Source of the DNA: Flavobacterium sp. SLB02
Lineage (GTDB): Bacteria > Bacteroidota > Bacteroidia > Flavobacteriales > Flavobacteriaceae
Assembly (NCBI RefSeq): GCF_009664855.1
Contig: NZ_CP045928.1
Span: 5,753,497 to 5,817,496, forward strand
DNA: 64,000 nt
Direction: 5' to 3'
Every line of letters begins with the position of its first letter. The stretch's first letter is position 1. Made by a program: the position numbers and the translations under genes. The notes below the pieces were generated by a model, which did no database searches, was not told the DNA's origin, and worked only from the letters and a program-made list of their open reading frames with translations. Positions 33,751 to 42,717 of the stretch are shown here, in pieces.

Positions 33751-33925
33751 ACTTGTTTTTTGGAAAGTCTAAATTACTGTTTTGTAAGGTTTTTTATTAT
33801 GTGATTATCGGGTATTTTAATAAGTAATTTATACATATTTTTTTATTTAAAAATAATTGATCTTTTGTGAGTATATTTTTATAAAACCGTCCTCTATTTG
33901 ATTATAAGGAAAAATACCATAAAAT

Positions 33926-34267
33926 ATGAATATTGTTGTAGGTAATAAACTTAAAATACTTCGAAAGAACAAAAACATGTCGCAAGAAGAAGTGGCAGAC
34001 TGTCTTCATATATCCCAATCAGCATATGCAAGGATGGAAAGTGGCGAGAGCAGTTCATGGTCAAATCATATTTTAACCATCTGTAAAATTTTTGGGATCA
34101 CTCCTGAAGACTTATTAAAAGTAGATCTGAATAATAAGGGAATATCTTCTATTAATAATGCAGATCAATTGTCAGATCAGATCATCGAGCAATACGAGGA
34201 ACGTATCAAAGAGCTGAAAAAAATGATTAAAGATTTGAAGGAGGATAAAAAATCGTTAAAGTCATAA
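33926..34267 (+). CDS. XRE-family HTH regulator
   Basis: A 113-residue protein: HTH domain at residues 7-63 (KLKILRKNKNMSQEEVADCLHISQSAYARME, then GITPEDLLKV) and a C-terminal coiled coil from about 80 (DQIIEQYEERIKELKKMIKD) that may dimerise it. The DNA it binds is unknown; the palindromes above are candidates but the NarL-type regulator fits them better. A TTTTGTGAG/ATTTTTATAAAA region precedes the gene. Confidence 0.85.
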   Translation: MNIVVGNKLKILRKNKNMSQEEVADCLHISQSAYARMESGESSSWSNHILTICKIFGITPEDLLKVDLNNKGISSINNADQLSDQIIEQYEERIKELKKMIKDLKEDKKSLKS

Positions 34268-34305
34268 TTTTTTTTAGCTTTGTGAGAATAAAACAAACTT
34301 AAATT

Positions 34306-35367
34306 ATGGATACCAGCAAAGAACTCTTATTCTTTTTTAGCGCATTAGGAGTTTTCAACGGAATTATTTTAAGTATTTATTTTTTTTTCTTTACAAAGAA
34401 AAAATACCTGACCAATTATTTTCTGGGGGCTCTTTTATTTGCCCTAAGCATCAGAATTGGAAAATCAGTGTTTGTGTATTTTCATCCCACATTACCTAGA
34501 TTATATTTACAAATTGGGTTAACCGCTTGTTTTTTTATTGGTCCATGTTTGTATTATTTCCTGAAATCGGCTGTTGCCCAAATTAATATAATGCCGAAAT
34601 CCTGGAAAGGCACACTTTTATTCTGGGCAATATTGATTGTATCGGTAGGAATTGTTTATCCGTATGAATATTATCCTTTGCTTTGGAACCAAATTTTTAT
34701 TTGGATTATTTATTTTCAATGGTTTGCTTATATTGTTTTCTCCGGTTTTGCGATCAGAGAAATATTGGCAAAAATCGTAAATAGAAAGCACAAAACAACT
34801 CCGGCAGAAATGTGGTTCGGGACGATTTTTTGGGGTAATTTTCTGTTGTTCTTTTTTTATTTTCTTGCTATAGTACGTGGTCCGGCAGCTACTTATATTA
34901 GTGGAGCAATAGTTTTTTCGTTTATTCTTTATTTAATTATTTCGATTCTTTTACACAGAAAAAAAACGGATGATTTGTTTTTATTAAATGGTCCTAAAAC
35001 TTCGGGCAAAAAAATAGATTCAGTTGAGGCCAAAATTTTATCCGCAAAACTGGAAAAAATAATGATCGAAAAAGAATGGTATAAAAACTCCAATCTAAGT
35101 TTGCTGGATTTATCTCAGGAACTCAACATTTCAAGTCATCAATTGTCGCAGTTTTTAAATAGTAATCTGAATAAGAATTTCACCAGTTTTGTAAATGAGT
35201 TCAGGATAAACGAAGCTTGCAAAATCATCACCTCAAATGATAAGCTAACGTTAGAATCTATTGGTTATGATGTAGGTTTTAATTCTAAATCGACATTTTT
35301 TGCCGCCTTTAAAAAACATACCGGAACTACACCTTTAAATTATCAACTTCAGGCGTTACAGGCTTAA
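34306..35367 (+). CDS. Membrane-bound AraC-family regulator
   Basis: A 353-residue protein with seven membrane segments in the first ~220 residues (ELLFFFSALGVFNGIILSIY, and so on) and an AraC-type DNA-binding domain at about 255-350 (DLSQELNISSHQLSQFLN, IGYDVGFNSKSTFFAAFKKH). Such membrane AraC proteins are common in Bacteroidota. The barrel gene that follows 113 bases later is a probable target; the signal is unknown. Short gap to the XRE gene suggests joint control. Confidence 0.88.
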   Translation: MDTSKELLFFFSALGVFNGIILSIYFFFFTKKKYLTNYFLGALLFALSIRIGKSVFVYFHPTLPRLYLQIGLTACFFIGPCLYYFLKSAVAQINIMPKSWKGTLLFWAILIVSVGIVYPYEYYPLLWNQIFIWIIYFQWFAYIVFSGFAIREILAKIVNRKHKTTPAEMWFGTIFWGNFLLFFFYFLAIVRGPAATYISGAIVFSFILYLIISILLHRKKTDDLFLLNGPKTSGKKIDSVEAKILSAKLEKIMIEKEWYKNSNLSLLDLSQELNISSHQLSQFLNSNLNKNFTSFVNEFRINEACKIITSNDKLTLESIGYDVGFNSKSTFFAAFKKHTGTTPLNYQLQALQA

Positions 35368-35480
35368 AGCTTAGTGTGAATTTATAAATTCGTACTCCTG
35401 ATTTCTGTTTCGATTACTTCACCCTGCAATTTAGAATAGATTTTTGTCTCAACAAAGTCAAATTTTAAATTGCCAAATCT

Positions 35481-37658
35481 ATGAGATTCCCAGTTTCTGT
35501 TTTCATTTACACTTATTGCTTTCTTTTTTATGCCTTAGAAATAAAAGCACAATCCAAGCCAACAATTCCCGAGAAAATTACAAATCAAAATAATGAGTTA
35601 AATGAAGTTGTGATCAAAAAACAAACTTCATTGGTAAAGTATTCTGCCAACGGAAATCTTGATGTCAATGTCGCTAACACGTTGCTTTCGACAAGTAGTT
35701 CTGTCAATGAATTATTGGGCAGGGTTCCGAATGTTATTGTAGCCGAGGGACAAATAAGTGTTCTCGGAAAAGGAGAAGCGATTATTTACCTTAACGGAAT
35801 TTTGATTAATTACGAACGTTTTGCCGCAATTGCGGTTTCTCAAATTTTAAAAATCGAAGTCATTTCAAATCCATCTTCAAAATACGACGCCGAAGGAAAA
35901 GCGGTTATCAATATTATTACCAAAAAAAATATCGAAAACGGTATGATGGGAACGGCGAGTCAGCAAATGACCATTTCTGAGTTTGCTGGAACGAGTACCA
36001 ATACACTTCTGGATTTTAATTATACAAAAGGCAAATTTTCGTTTATTACTAATTACGGATTGCAATTAGGCAAAGGCCGCGAATTGTTATACACAACCAG
36101 AACGCGACCTGATCCAGAGGATTACATGCGATCTGAACTAACTACAGACTGGAAAAGACAGTTTAATAATTATTCGAATTTTGGTTTTGGATTGCAATAC
36201 ACGTTCTCTGAGAAGAATTATATTTCATTGGCCTATAGCGGAAATATTGAAGATTTGGGTGGAGTCGTAGAAAGCCGAAATTCCATCAGTAATAATGTTG
36301 GGAATAGTTTTTATGCCACGGATATTGCTAAAAATGATGTATTGCTGAATCAGTTCATTAATCTAAATTATAATGCCATAACAGATAGTAAGGGTTCGTC
36401 GTTATTTATAGGAACGCAATACTCTAATTATAACGGAACTACAAAAGATTTTATTGATGAAAATAGTTTGGTTGATGAACGAAATGCTGAAAAGTATTTG
36501 AAGAATAATGTTGACAATACAATTGATATTTTAAGCATTCAGGCAGATTATTCTAAAAAGATAAATGAAAATACAAAGCTCGAAACCGGAGCAAAATACA
36601 GCAATGCGAAAGTACAATCAGCAACAGATTTCCTGATTTCTGATACAGAAAATGGCGATTTTGAACCTGATAATCAACTTTCGAGTGATTTTAAATACGT
36701 TGAAAAAATCAGTGCTGTTTATTTTAATTATGGAAGTTCATTAGGAAAGAAGTTTAATTTTTCTTTTGGTGCCCGAGGCGAATGGACGAGTTATAATTTG
36801 TATACTACAGCAAACGGGATTCAGCAATTCAAAAAAAGTTATGGCAATTTTTTCCCTAATGTGTTACTAAATATGGATGTTTCGGATGATTTGAAAGCGC
36901 ATATCTCGTATGTTTCCAGAATAACAAGGCCCAGATATCAGGGGTTGAATCCGTATGTTATTTATCAGGATCCGTTTACCACTATAGAAGGAAATCCTAA
37001 TTTATTACCTGAAAAAGTTCATGCCTTTGAAATTGGTGCGATGTACAAAAAGTTCGATTTTAGAATAGGATATTCCTATAAAATCGATCCAATTTCTGGA
37101 GCTGCTTTGCGTGGCGATACATCTAACAGTTATATTTTGAGATCATTAAATATAGAAAAAGAACATACTTTTTTCACTTCGCTTTCAAGATCATTTACAA
37201 ACAAATGGTGGAATTCAACAAATACAATTAGTATGAATTTAAGTAAATCGATCGATAATTTTTATGAATATGCTTTGGGTCCGGTCAAACCTCAAATCTA
37301 TCTGTATTCGAATAATACATTTACCATTCCGAATCTTTTTAAAGTTCAATTGCTTGCCTGGTATCTTGGCGATAAAAGCTACGGATTACGAAGTGAAAAT
37401 AGCAGATCGACAGTGACTGTAGGAATCGAAAGAAACTTTTTTAAAGAGGCCCTAAAACTCAATTTTACCGCAAATGATATCTTTCATGACTTTATGGTTT
37501 CTGGTAATTATGACGTAGGACAAACCGAAATCTATTATCACAGAACCTATACAACCAATTATTTTAAATTGATTGCCACTTTTAGTTTCGGCAATTCAAA
37601 GAAACAGGCTTTTAAGAAAACAGAGATTGAACAAAGCGAAAATAATAGAGCGAGGTAA
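35481..37658 (+). CDS. Outer-membrane beta-barrel protein, TonB-receptor-like
   Basis: A 725-residue protein with signal peptide 1-22 (CFLFYALEIKA-Q), a plug-like domain at about 40-130 (NELLGRVPNVIVAEGQISVL, IEVISNPSSKYDAEGKAVINI) and a barrel of the 'outer-membrane beta-barrel family' type. The carboxypeptidase-regulatory repeat present in most relatives is absent or very short. The barrel end is ATFSFGNSK followed by about 20 polar residues, so the C-terminal aromatic is internal. Probably takes up a small molecule or peptide; controlled, by position, by the membrane AraC. Confidence 0.82.
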   Translation: MRFPVSVFIYTYCFLFYALEIKAQSKPTIPEKITNQNNELNEVVIKKQTSLVKYSANGNLDVNVANTLLSTSSSVNELLGRVPNVIVAEGQISVLGKGEAIIYLNGILINYERFAAIAVSQILKIEVISNPSSKYDAEGKAVINIITKKNIENGMMGTASQQMTISEFAGTSTNTLLDFNYTKGKFSFITNYGLQLGKGRELLYTTRTRPDPEDYMRSELTTDWKRQFNNYSNFGFGLQYTFSEKNYISLAYSGNIEDLGGVVESRNSISNNVGNSFYATDIAKNDVLLNQFINLNYNAITDSKGSSLFIGTQYSNYNGTTKDFIDENSLVDERNAEKYLKNNVDNTIDILSIQADYSKKINENTKLETGAKYSNAKVQSATDFLISDTENGDFEPDNQLSSDFKYVEKISAVYFNYGSSLGKKFNFSFGARGEWTSYNLYTTANGIQQFKKSYGNFFPNVLLNMDVSDDLKAHISYVSRITRPRYQGLNPYVIYQDPFTTIEGNPNLLPEKVHAFEIGAMYKKFDFRIGYSYKIDPISGAALRGDTSNSYILRSLNIEKEHTFFTSLSRSFTNKWWNSTNTISMNLSKSIDNFYEYALGPVKPQIYLYSNNTFTIPNLFKVQLLAWYLGDKSYGLRSENSRSTVTVGIERNFFKEALKLNFTANDIFHDFMVSGNYDVGQTEIYYHRTYTTNYFKLIATFSFGNSKKQAFKKTEIEQSENNRAR

Positions 37659-37660
37659 AT

Positions 37661-37694
37661 AAGAAAGGCTTCACAGTTATGTGAAGCCTTTCTT
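37661..37694 (+). terminator. Terminator after the barrel gene
   Basis: AAGAAAGGCTTCAC (37661-37674) / GTGAAGCCTTTCTT (37681-37694), 6-base loop; a perfect 14-bp stem, with a weak T tail. Confidence 0.85.
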
Positions 37695-37734
37695 AATATG
37701 TTGAATTTATATAATTAACGTAAATAAAAAAGAT

Positions 37735-38997
37735 TTAGTTATTAATCTCTTTAGTAACAATTTGCATTGTTTCACGGCTTACTTGTTTTAGTAAAACAGT
37801 TTTGTTTGCTTCAACAGTTTCGGCCGCATTTTCTGTAAAGTGACGAATCGTATATAAAGTTACATTATCATTATAATCAACTTTGAATTTTTTCGAAAGA
37901 ATCGCATTCAATTCATTAAAGTTTTCGAATTTATCTTCCACACAAACAGAAAAACTAATTGCTGAATTCTGAATCAGATTCACTTTAATTTTAAATTCAT
38001 GAAACAAAGCAAAAATTTCGCTGATATTTTCTTCCATAATAAAAGAGAAATCAATTGATGAAAGCGAGATCAAAAGCTGGTTTCTTTTTACAATAAAACA
38101 AGGATATTGTGGCTCTAAATCAACACCTTTAGAAACGCAGGTTCCTTTTAATAACGGGTTGATAAACGATTTTACATATAACGGAATTTCTTTTTTCTGT
38201 AAGGGCTGCAAAGTTTTTGGGTGAATAACCGTTGCACCGTAAAAAGCCAACTCGATCGCTTCACGATACGAGATTTGGTTCAATAAACTCGCGTTCTCAA
38301 AATAACGAGGATCCGCATTCATAACTCCCGGAACATCTTTCCAGATCGTTACACTTTCGGCATTTAAACAATAAGCAAAAATTCCCGCAGTATAATCAGA
38401 ACCTTCACGGCCAAGAGTAGTGGTGAAGTTATTCTCATCAGCACCTAAAAATCCTTGCGTGATGTTTAATATTTTGCGTTTTACATTTTTGCTGATCAAT
38501 TGTTGAGTCGTTTCCCAATCCACTTCGGCATCTCTGTAATTAGCATTCGTTTTAATGAAATTACGAACATCCAGCCATTGTGTCTGAATACCTCTGTAAT
38601 TCATATAATGACTTAAAATAGTAGTCGAAATCAATTCTCCAAAACTTACCACCTGATCGTAAACAAAGTTGTAATTAGGAGACTTATTATGTGCAAGGAA
38701 ATATTCTAATTCAGAAAACTGCGCTTTTACAGCCGTAAAAACCTCCTGTTTTTCATCCTCAAATAAATCTAATAATATTTGATTGTGATATTTTTTTATT
38801 TCCTGTACAGATGAATTTAACTCTGCCGATTTCTCAAAATAATTTTTGATGACAACTTCAAGAGCATTTGTTGTTTTTCCCATCGCCGAAACGACCAAAA
38901 TCACATCTTCATAACCTACTTTTTGTAAAACGTCATACACGTTTTTAATTCCATCAGCATCTTTAACTGATGCTCCACCAAATTTAAATACTCTCAT
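37735..38997 (-). CDS. lysC: Aspartate kinase
   Basis: First step of the lysine/threonine/methionine pathway: phosphorylates aspartate. The 420-residue monofunctional enzyme opens with MRVFKFGGASVKDADG (nucleotide-binding), has VVSAMGKTTNAL, TLGREGSDYTAGIFA (catalytic and substrate-binding) and WKDVPGVMNADPRYF, and ends with a C-terminal ACT-type regulatory part. It has no homoserine dehydrogenase fusion. Alone, with an inverted word repeat spacer upstream (38998-39194). Confidence 0.95.
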   Translation of the reverse strand: MRVFKFGGASVKDADGIKNVYDVLQKVGYEDVILVVSAMGKTTNALEVVIKNYFEKSAELNSSVQEIKKYHNQILLDLFEDEKQEVFTAVKAQFSELEYFLAHNKSPNYNFVYDQVVSFGELISTTILSHYMNYRGIQTQWLDVRNFIKTNANYRDAEVDWETTQQLISKNVKRKILNITQGFLGADENNFTTTLGREGSDYTAGIFAYCLNAESVTIWKDVPGVMNADPRYFENASLLNQISYREAIELAFYGATVIHPKTLQPLQKKEIPLYVKSFINPLLKGTCVSKGVDLEPQYPCFIVKRNQLLISLSSIDFSFIMEENISEIFALFHEFKIKVNLIQNSAISFSVCVEDKFENFNELNAILSKKFKVDYNDNVTLYTIRHFTENAAETVEANKTVLLKQVSRETMQIVTKEINN

Positions 38998-39050
38998 TTT
39001 TAATTTTAGATTTTTAATTTTAGATTTCAGATTGAAATGAAATCTAGTAT

Positions 39051-39185
39051 TTTTTTATTTTCTGCCACAGATTAAAATGATTTTCACTGATTTTTTTAGT
39101 TAATTAATTAGTGAAAATTCGTGAAATTCGTGGCGAATTGACACAGATTTTAAAAATCATTTTAATCCTTTTAATCGGTGTCGTA
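39051..39185. repeat. Inverted intergenic word repeats
   Basis: 'CACAGATTAAAATGATTTT' (39065-39085) is inverted at 39150-39173 ('AAAATCATTTTAATC'), with the 'AATTCGTGAAATTCGTGGCGAATT' -type words at 39116-39140 between them. A different word family from that at the tyrS or Lrp gaps, with the same inverted arrangement. Confidence 0.55.
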
Positions 39186-39194
39186 ATATTTTCT

Positions 39195-39683
39195 TTACAA
39201 TTTTTCCAGGAACGAATTAATTCCGTTTTCGTCCATTTGAACCACTTGCCAGTCTTCAAGAATTTTAGCTCCTGAATTTTGGTAGAACTTTACCGCTGGT
39301 GTATTCCAGGCCAGAACATTCCATTCTATTCTTCGAACATTATCTTTTTTACCTTGTTTCATGATTTCGGCATAAAGTGCAGATCCTAAACCTGTCCCAC
39401 GCATTTTTTCCTTTACAATCAAATCCTCAAGATGTATGGTTTTACCTTTCCAGGTAGAGTAACGATAATAGTAAAGCGCGATTCCAACTATTTCCTTATT
39501 GCCTGATTCATCTTGAATTTCTGCCACAAAAACATTAAATAGTGGTTTTTCACCAAAGCCATCACGCACTAAATCATCTACAGTAATTACAACGGCCTCC
39601 GGTTCTTTTTCGAATATTGCCAACTCCTGTATTAATCCCAAAACCGATTCCATGTCTTCAGGATTTCCTTTTCTAATATTCAT
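39195..39683 (-). CDS. GNAT-family N-acetyltransferase
   Basis: A 162-residue acetyltransferase with the acetyl-CoA signature LIVKEKMRGTGLGSALYAEI (Q/RxxGxG/A loop at about 88-106) and a C-terminal NTPAVKFYQNSGAKIL. The N-terminus MNIRKGNPEDMESVLGLIQEL is the usual first alpha-beta element. The closest eukaryotic analogue by pattern is the diamine/spermidine acetyltransferase group, but the substrate is not known. Single gene. Confidence 0.92.
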   Translation of the reverse strand: MNIRKGNPEDMESVLGLIQELAIFEKEPEAVVITVDDLVRDGFGEKPLFNVFVAEIQDESGNKEIVGIALYYYRYSTWKGKTIHLEDLIVKEKMRGTGLGSALYAEIMKQGKKDNVRRIEWNVLAWNTPAVKFYQNSGAKILEDWQVVQMDENGINSFLEKL

Positions 39684-39946
39684 ATTCTGTAAATTTTATT
39701 TTCTTCCTAAATATACTATTACCTCTTTATATTTTAAAATTTCCTTGTACGAATTTTTTGTAGGGGCAATTCATATATTCTTATTGTTAAGCGTTTATTA
39801 GCTAAAAATGCATTTTTTTATTTGATACTTCTCGCTTTTAATTAGCAAATATACAATAGTGGCAAACTAACAAAATAATTTTTGAATCATTCTCACAAAA
39901 AAAGCGATATTTGTGACTTATAATCAAAATCTATAACGATATAGTA

Positions 39947-40954
39947 ATGGAAGAACGCAATAAAACACTAGGAGAGTTTATTATTGAGAACCAAAAAGCA
40001 TTTCAGTATTCGTCGGGGGAGCTTTCCCGAATTATCAACTCTATACGTTTGGCGGCCAAGGTCGTAAACTATAAAGTAAACAAAGCCGGACTGGTAGACA
40101 TTATTGGCGCTGCAGGCGAACAAAATGTGCAAGGCGAAGACCAACAAAAATTAGATGTGTATGCAAACGAAGTATTTATCCAGACGTTAATAAACCGTGA
40201 GATTGTCTGTGGTATTGCTTCAGAAGAAAACGACGATTTTATTACTGTTCAGGGGAGCGACAACAGTCATAATAATAAGTACGTGATCTTAATGGATCCG
40301 CTTGACGGATCTTCAAACATTGATGTAAATGTTTCTGTAGGGACTATTTTTTCTGTTTTTAGAAGAATAACTCCAATAGGAACCCCGGTAACAAGCGAGG
40401 ATTTTTTACAACCGGGAATCAATCAAGTTGCAGCAGGTTATGTAATTTATGGAACTTCGACCATGTTGGTTTACACAACAGGTCATGGCGTAAATGGTTT
40501 TACACTGAATCCGGCAATTGGTACATTTTATCTTTCACATCCAAATATGAAATTTCCTCAAAACGGAAATATCTATTCGGTAAATGAAGGTAACTATGTT
40601 CATTTTCCCCAAGGAGTAAAAAACTATATTAAGTATTGTCAAAGAGAAGAAGAAGACAGACCTTATACTTCCCGATATATTGGAAGTTTAGTTTCTGATT
40701 TTCATCGAAATATGATCAAAGGCGGAATTTACCTGTATCCCACAAGTTCAAAAGCACCAAAAGGAAAGTTGCGTTTATTATACGAATGCAATCCAATGGC
40801 GTTTATAGCAGAACAGGCAGGAGGAAAAGCAACAGATGGTTTTGGAAGAATTATGGAAATCCAGCCAACAGAACTGCATCAAAGAGTTCCTTTTTTCTGC
40901 GGAAGTTATAATATGGTAGAAAAAGCTGAGCAGTTTATGGCAGAAGCGCTCTAG
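39947..40954 (+). CDS. fbp: Fructose-1,6-bisphosphatase, class I
   Basis: Gluconeogenic enzyme that hydrolyses fructose-1,6-bisphosphate. The 335 residues include EENDDF, the metal-binding DPLDGSSNIDVNVSVGTIF, the sugar-phosphate part YIGSLVSDFHRNM, and the C-terminal GKLRLLYECNPMAFIAEQAGG. Complete and typical length. The terminator at 41004-41036 follows after a few 'CAGTCTCAGT' words. Confidence 0.97.
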   Translation: MEERNKTLGEFIIENQKAFQYSSGELSRIINSIRLAAKVVNYKVNKAGLVDIIGAAGEQNVQGEDQQKLDVYANEVFIQTLINREIVCGIASEENDDFITVQGSDNSHNNKYVILMDPLDGSSNIDVNVSVGTIFSVFRRITPIGTPVTSEDFLQPGINQVAAGYVIYGTSTMLVYTTGHGVNGFTLNPAIGTFYLSHPNMKFPQNGNIYSVNEGNYVHFPQGVKNYIKYCQREEEDRPYTSRYIGSLVSDFHRNMIKGGIYLYPTSSKAPKGKLRLLYECNPMAFIAEQAGGKATDGFGRIMEIQPTELHQRVPFFCGSYNMVEKAEQFMAEAL

Positions 40955-41003
40955 TTTACAGTCTCAGTCTCAGTTTTCAGTCTCAGATTGAAGTATAAAT
41001 AGA

Positions 41004-41036
41004 AAACCCGACAGATTTTTAAAATCTGTCGGGTTT
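41004..41036. terminator. Bidirectional terminator after fbp
   Basis: AAACCCGACAGATTT (41004-41018) / AAATCTGTCGGGTTT (41022-41036), 3-base loop TTA; 15-bp perfect stem. It also serves the convergent TerB gene. Words of type 'AGTCTCAGT' lie either side (40956-40990, 41048-41080) in opposite sense. Confidence 0.85.
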
Positions 41037-41085
41037 ATTTATTTACGTTAGTACTGTATACTGTGACTGTAAACTGAATACTTCC

Positions 41086-41517
41086 TTATTTGTTCATGTT
41101 TTCCATCTCGAAAAGGAAAGTATCTAAATCTACTTTTTTATCTACTAAAGACAATGCTTTTCTAACAATGTAATTTACGTTTCCTGGTGTAAATCCCAGA
41201 GCTAATCCCATACGGCCTAACATCACTTCTTGCTGGTCTCCTAAATGGTGGTCTACGTGAACCATTCTTGCCAAATCATACAAACGCTCTAAACGTTGTG
41301 TGTATAAGTAAGGTGGGTTTATTGGGTGTTTCCACGGATCTTTAAGGATTTCGTTGTATTCTTCTTCTGAAATTTGTAATGTTGAAGCTATTTTATCTAA
41401 AAACGTTTGTTCTTCTTCATTAATTTTTCCGTCAGCGAAAGCTACACGAACAATTGCAGAGAAATGGCCTCTGTTTCTTTCTTTGAATTCGTTATCAAAT
41501 AATTCTGAAAATGGCAT
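41086..41517 (-). CDS. TerB-like protein
   Basis: Start at 41515-41517 (MPFSELFDNEF). A 143-residue helical protein with the TerB (tellurite-resistance) pattern: VRVAFADGKINEEEQTFLDKIA (first acidic helix, metal-like motif D-x-K-x-x-x-x-E) and HHLGDQQEVMLGRMGLALGF. Related TerB-like proteins, often membrane-stress associated, are widespread; no ter operon is near. Exact role unknown. Confidence 0.8.
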   Translation of the reverse strand: MPFSELFDNEFKERNRGHFSAIVRVAFADGKINEEEQTFLDKIASTLQISEEEYNEILKDPWKHPINPPYLYTQRLERLYDLARMVHVDHHLGDQQEVMLGRMGLALGFTPGNVNYIVRKALSLVDKKVDLDTFLFEMENMNK

Positions 41518-41686
41518 AATTTGTTGATTTTTATAAGGCAAAGATAAATTTTATTTTAATTTATTAATTTTAATTTTCTCATAAATTTTAACTTTTCAAT
41601 ATTCATTGATTTAATATGAGACGTCTTTAAATTTTCAAAATAAATCGTAAGTTTACAACCCCTAATCATTTAATAGTATTACCCGT

Positions 41687-42280
41687 ATGTCAGAATTTTG
41701 GATTTATTTTCAAATAGGATTAAAGCACGTTTTAGATGTTCACGCTTACGATCACGTTCTTTTTTTAATCGCATTAACAACCCCTTATTTATTCAAAGAC
41801 TGGAAACGCATTTTGCTTCTGGTTTCTGTTTTTACAATTGGTCACACATTGGCTTTATTGCTTTCGGTTTACGGAATCATTGCCATAAAAGTAAATACAG
41901 TCGAATTTTTAATTCCGATAACCATTTTAATAACGGCGGTTTTTAATCTTTTTACAGCAGGGAAAACCTCAAAGAGCGATGGATTGAATTTAGTGTTTTT
42001 TGTAACCTTGTTTTTCGGGATTATACACGGACTTGGATTCTCAAATTATTTCAAGACCATTTTAGGAGGATCACCTAGTTCAAAATTACTACCTTTAGGC
42101 GAGTTTGCGTTAGGAATCGAAGCAGCTCAGTTAGTTGTAGTGTTTGTGGTACTAATTATATCCTATATTGTGCAAACCGTATTTCGTTTTTCAAAACGCG
42201 ATTGGGCGCTGGTAATGTCGGCTTTTATCATTGGGGTAGTAGTTCCAATGATTATCGAAAGCCCTATTTGGAACAGATAA
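41687..42280 (+). CDS. HupE/UreJ-family membrane protein
   Basis: A 197-residue protein with six membrane segments and the His-rich HVLDVHAYDHVLFLIALT at the N-terminus and FFGIIHGLGFSNYF midway, both features of the HupE/UreJ family, which are thought to handle nickel or cobalt. No urease or hydrogenase gene is near, so the metal is not established. It is followed 5 bases later by the deaminase gene, and the next three genes are tightly packed. Confidence 0.85.
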   Translation: MSEFWIYFQIGLKHVLDVHAYDHVLFLIALTTPYLFKDWKRILLLVSVFTIGHTLALLLSVYGIIAIKVNTVEFLIPITILITAVFNLFTAGKTSKSDGLNLVFFVTLFFGIIHGLGFSNYFKTILGGSPSSKLLPLGEFALGIEAAQLVVVFVVLIISYIVQTVFRFSKRDWALVMSAFIIGVVVPMIIESPIWNR

Positions 42281-42285
42281 AATAA

Positions 42286-42717
42286 ATGGAAGAAAAAAAA
42301 TTAAATAAATACGATAAAGCTTATTTGCGAATTGCGACAGAATGGGGAGCACTTTCCTATTGCAAACGAAAACAAGTAGGCGCCATTATCGTAAAAGACC
42401 GAATGATTATTTCTGATGGATACAACGGAACACCATCCGGTTTTGAAAATTGTTGCGAAGACGAAGACGGATTAACCCGTTGGGATGTTCTGCATGCCGA
42501 AGCAAATGCAATTTTGAAAGTAGCAAGATCTACACAATCATGCGAAGGAGCCACTTTGTATATTACGCTTTCGCCTTGCAAAGAATGTAGCAAACTGATA
42601 CATCAGTCAGGAATAAAAAGAGTGGTATATCATAACGGATATCGCGATGATTCCGGAATTCAGTTTTTAATAAAAGCAGGTGTCGAAGTCGAACATATTC
42701 CTGTTTTAGAAGAGTAA
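42286..42717 (+). CDS. Deoxycytidylate deaminase
   Basis: A 143-residue dCMP deaminase (ComEB-type) making dUMP for thymidylate synthesis. Zinc motifs: HAEANAILKVA (first) and PCKECSKLI (second), with the substrate-loop QVGAIIVKDRMIISDGYNG at the start. It overlaps the stop with the next ATG (TAATG at 42715-42719), so the S41 protease is translated from the same message. Confidence 0.93.
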   Translation: MEEKKLNKYDKAYLRIATEWGALSYCKRKQVGAIIVKDRMIISDGYNGTPSGFENCCEDEDGLTRWDVLHAEANAILKVARSTQSCEGATLYITLSPCKECSKLIHQSGIKRVVYHNGYRDDSGIQFLIKAGVEVEHIPVLEE

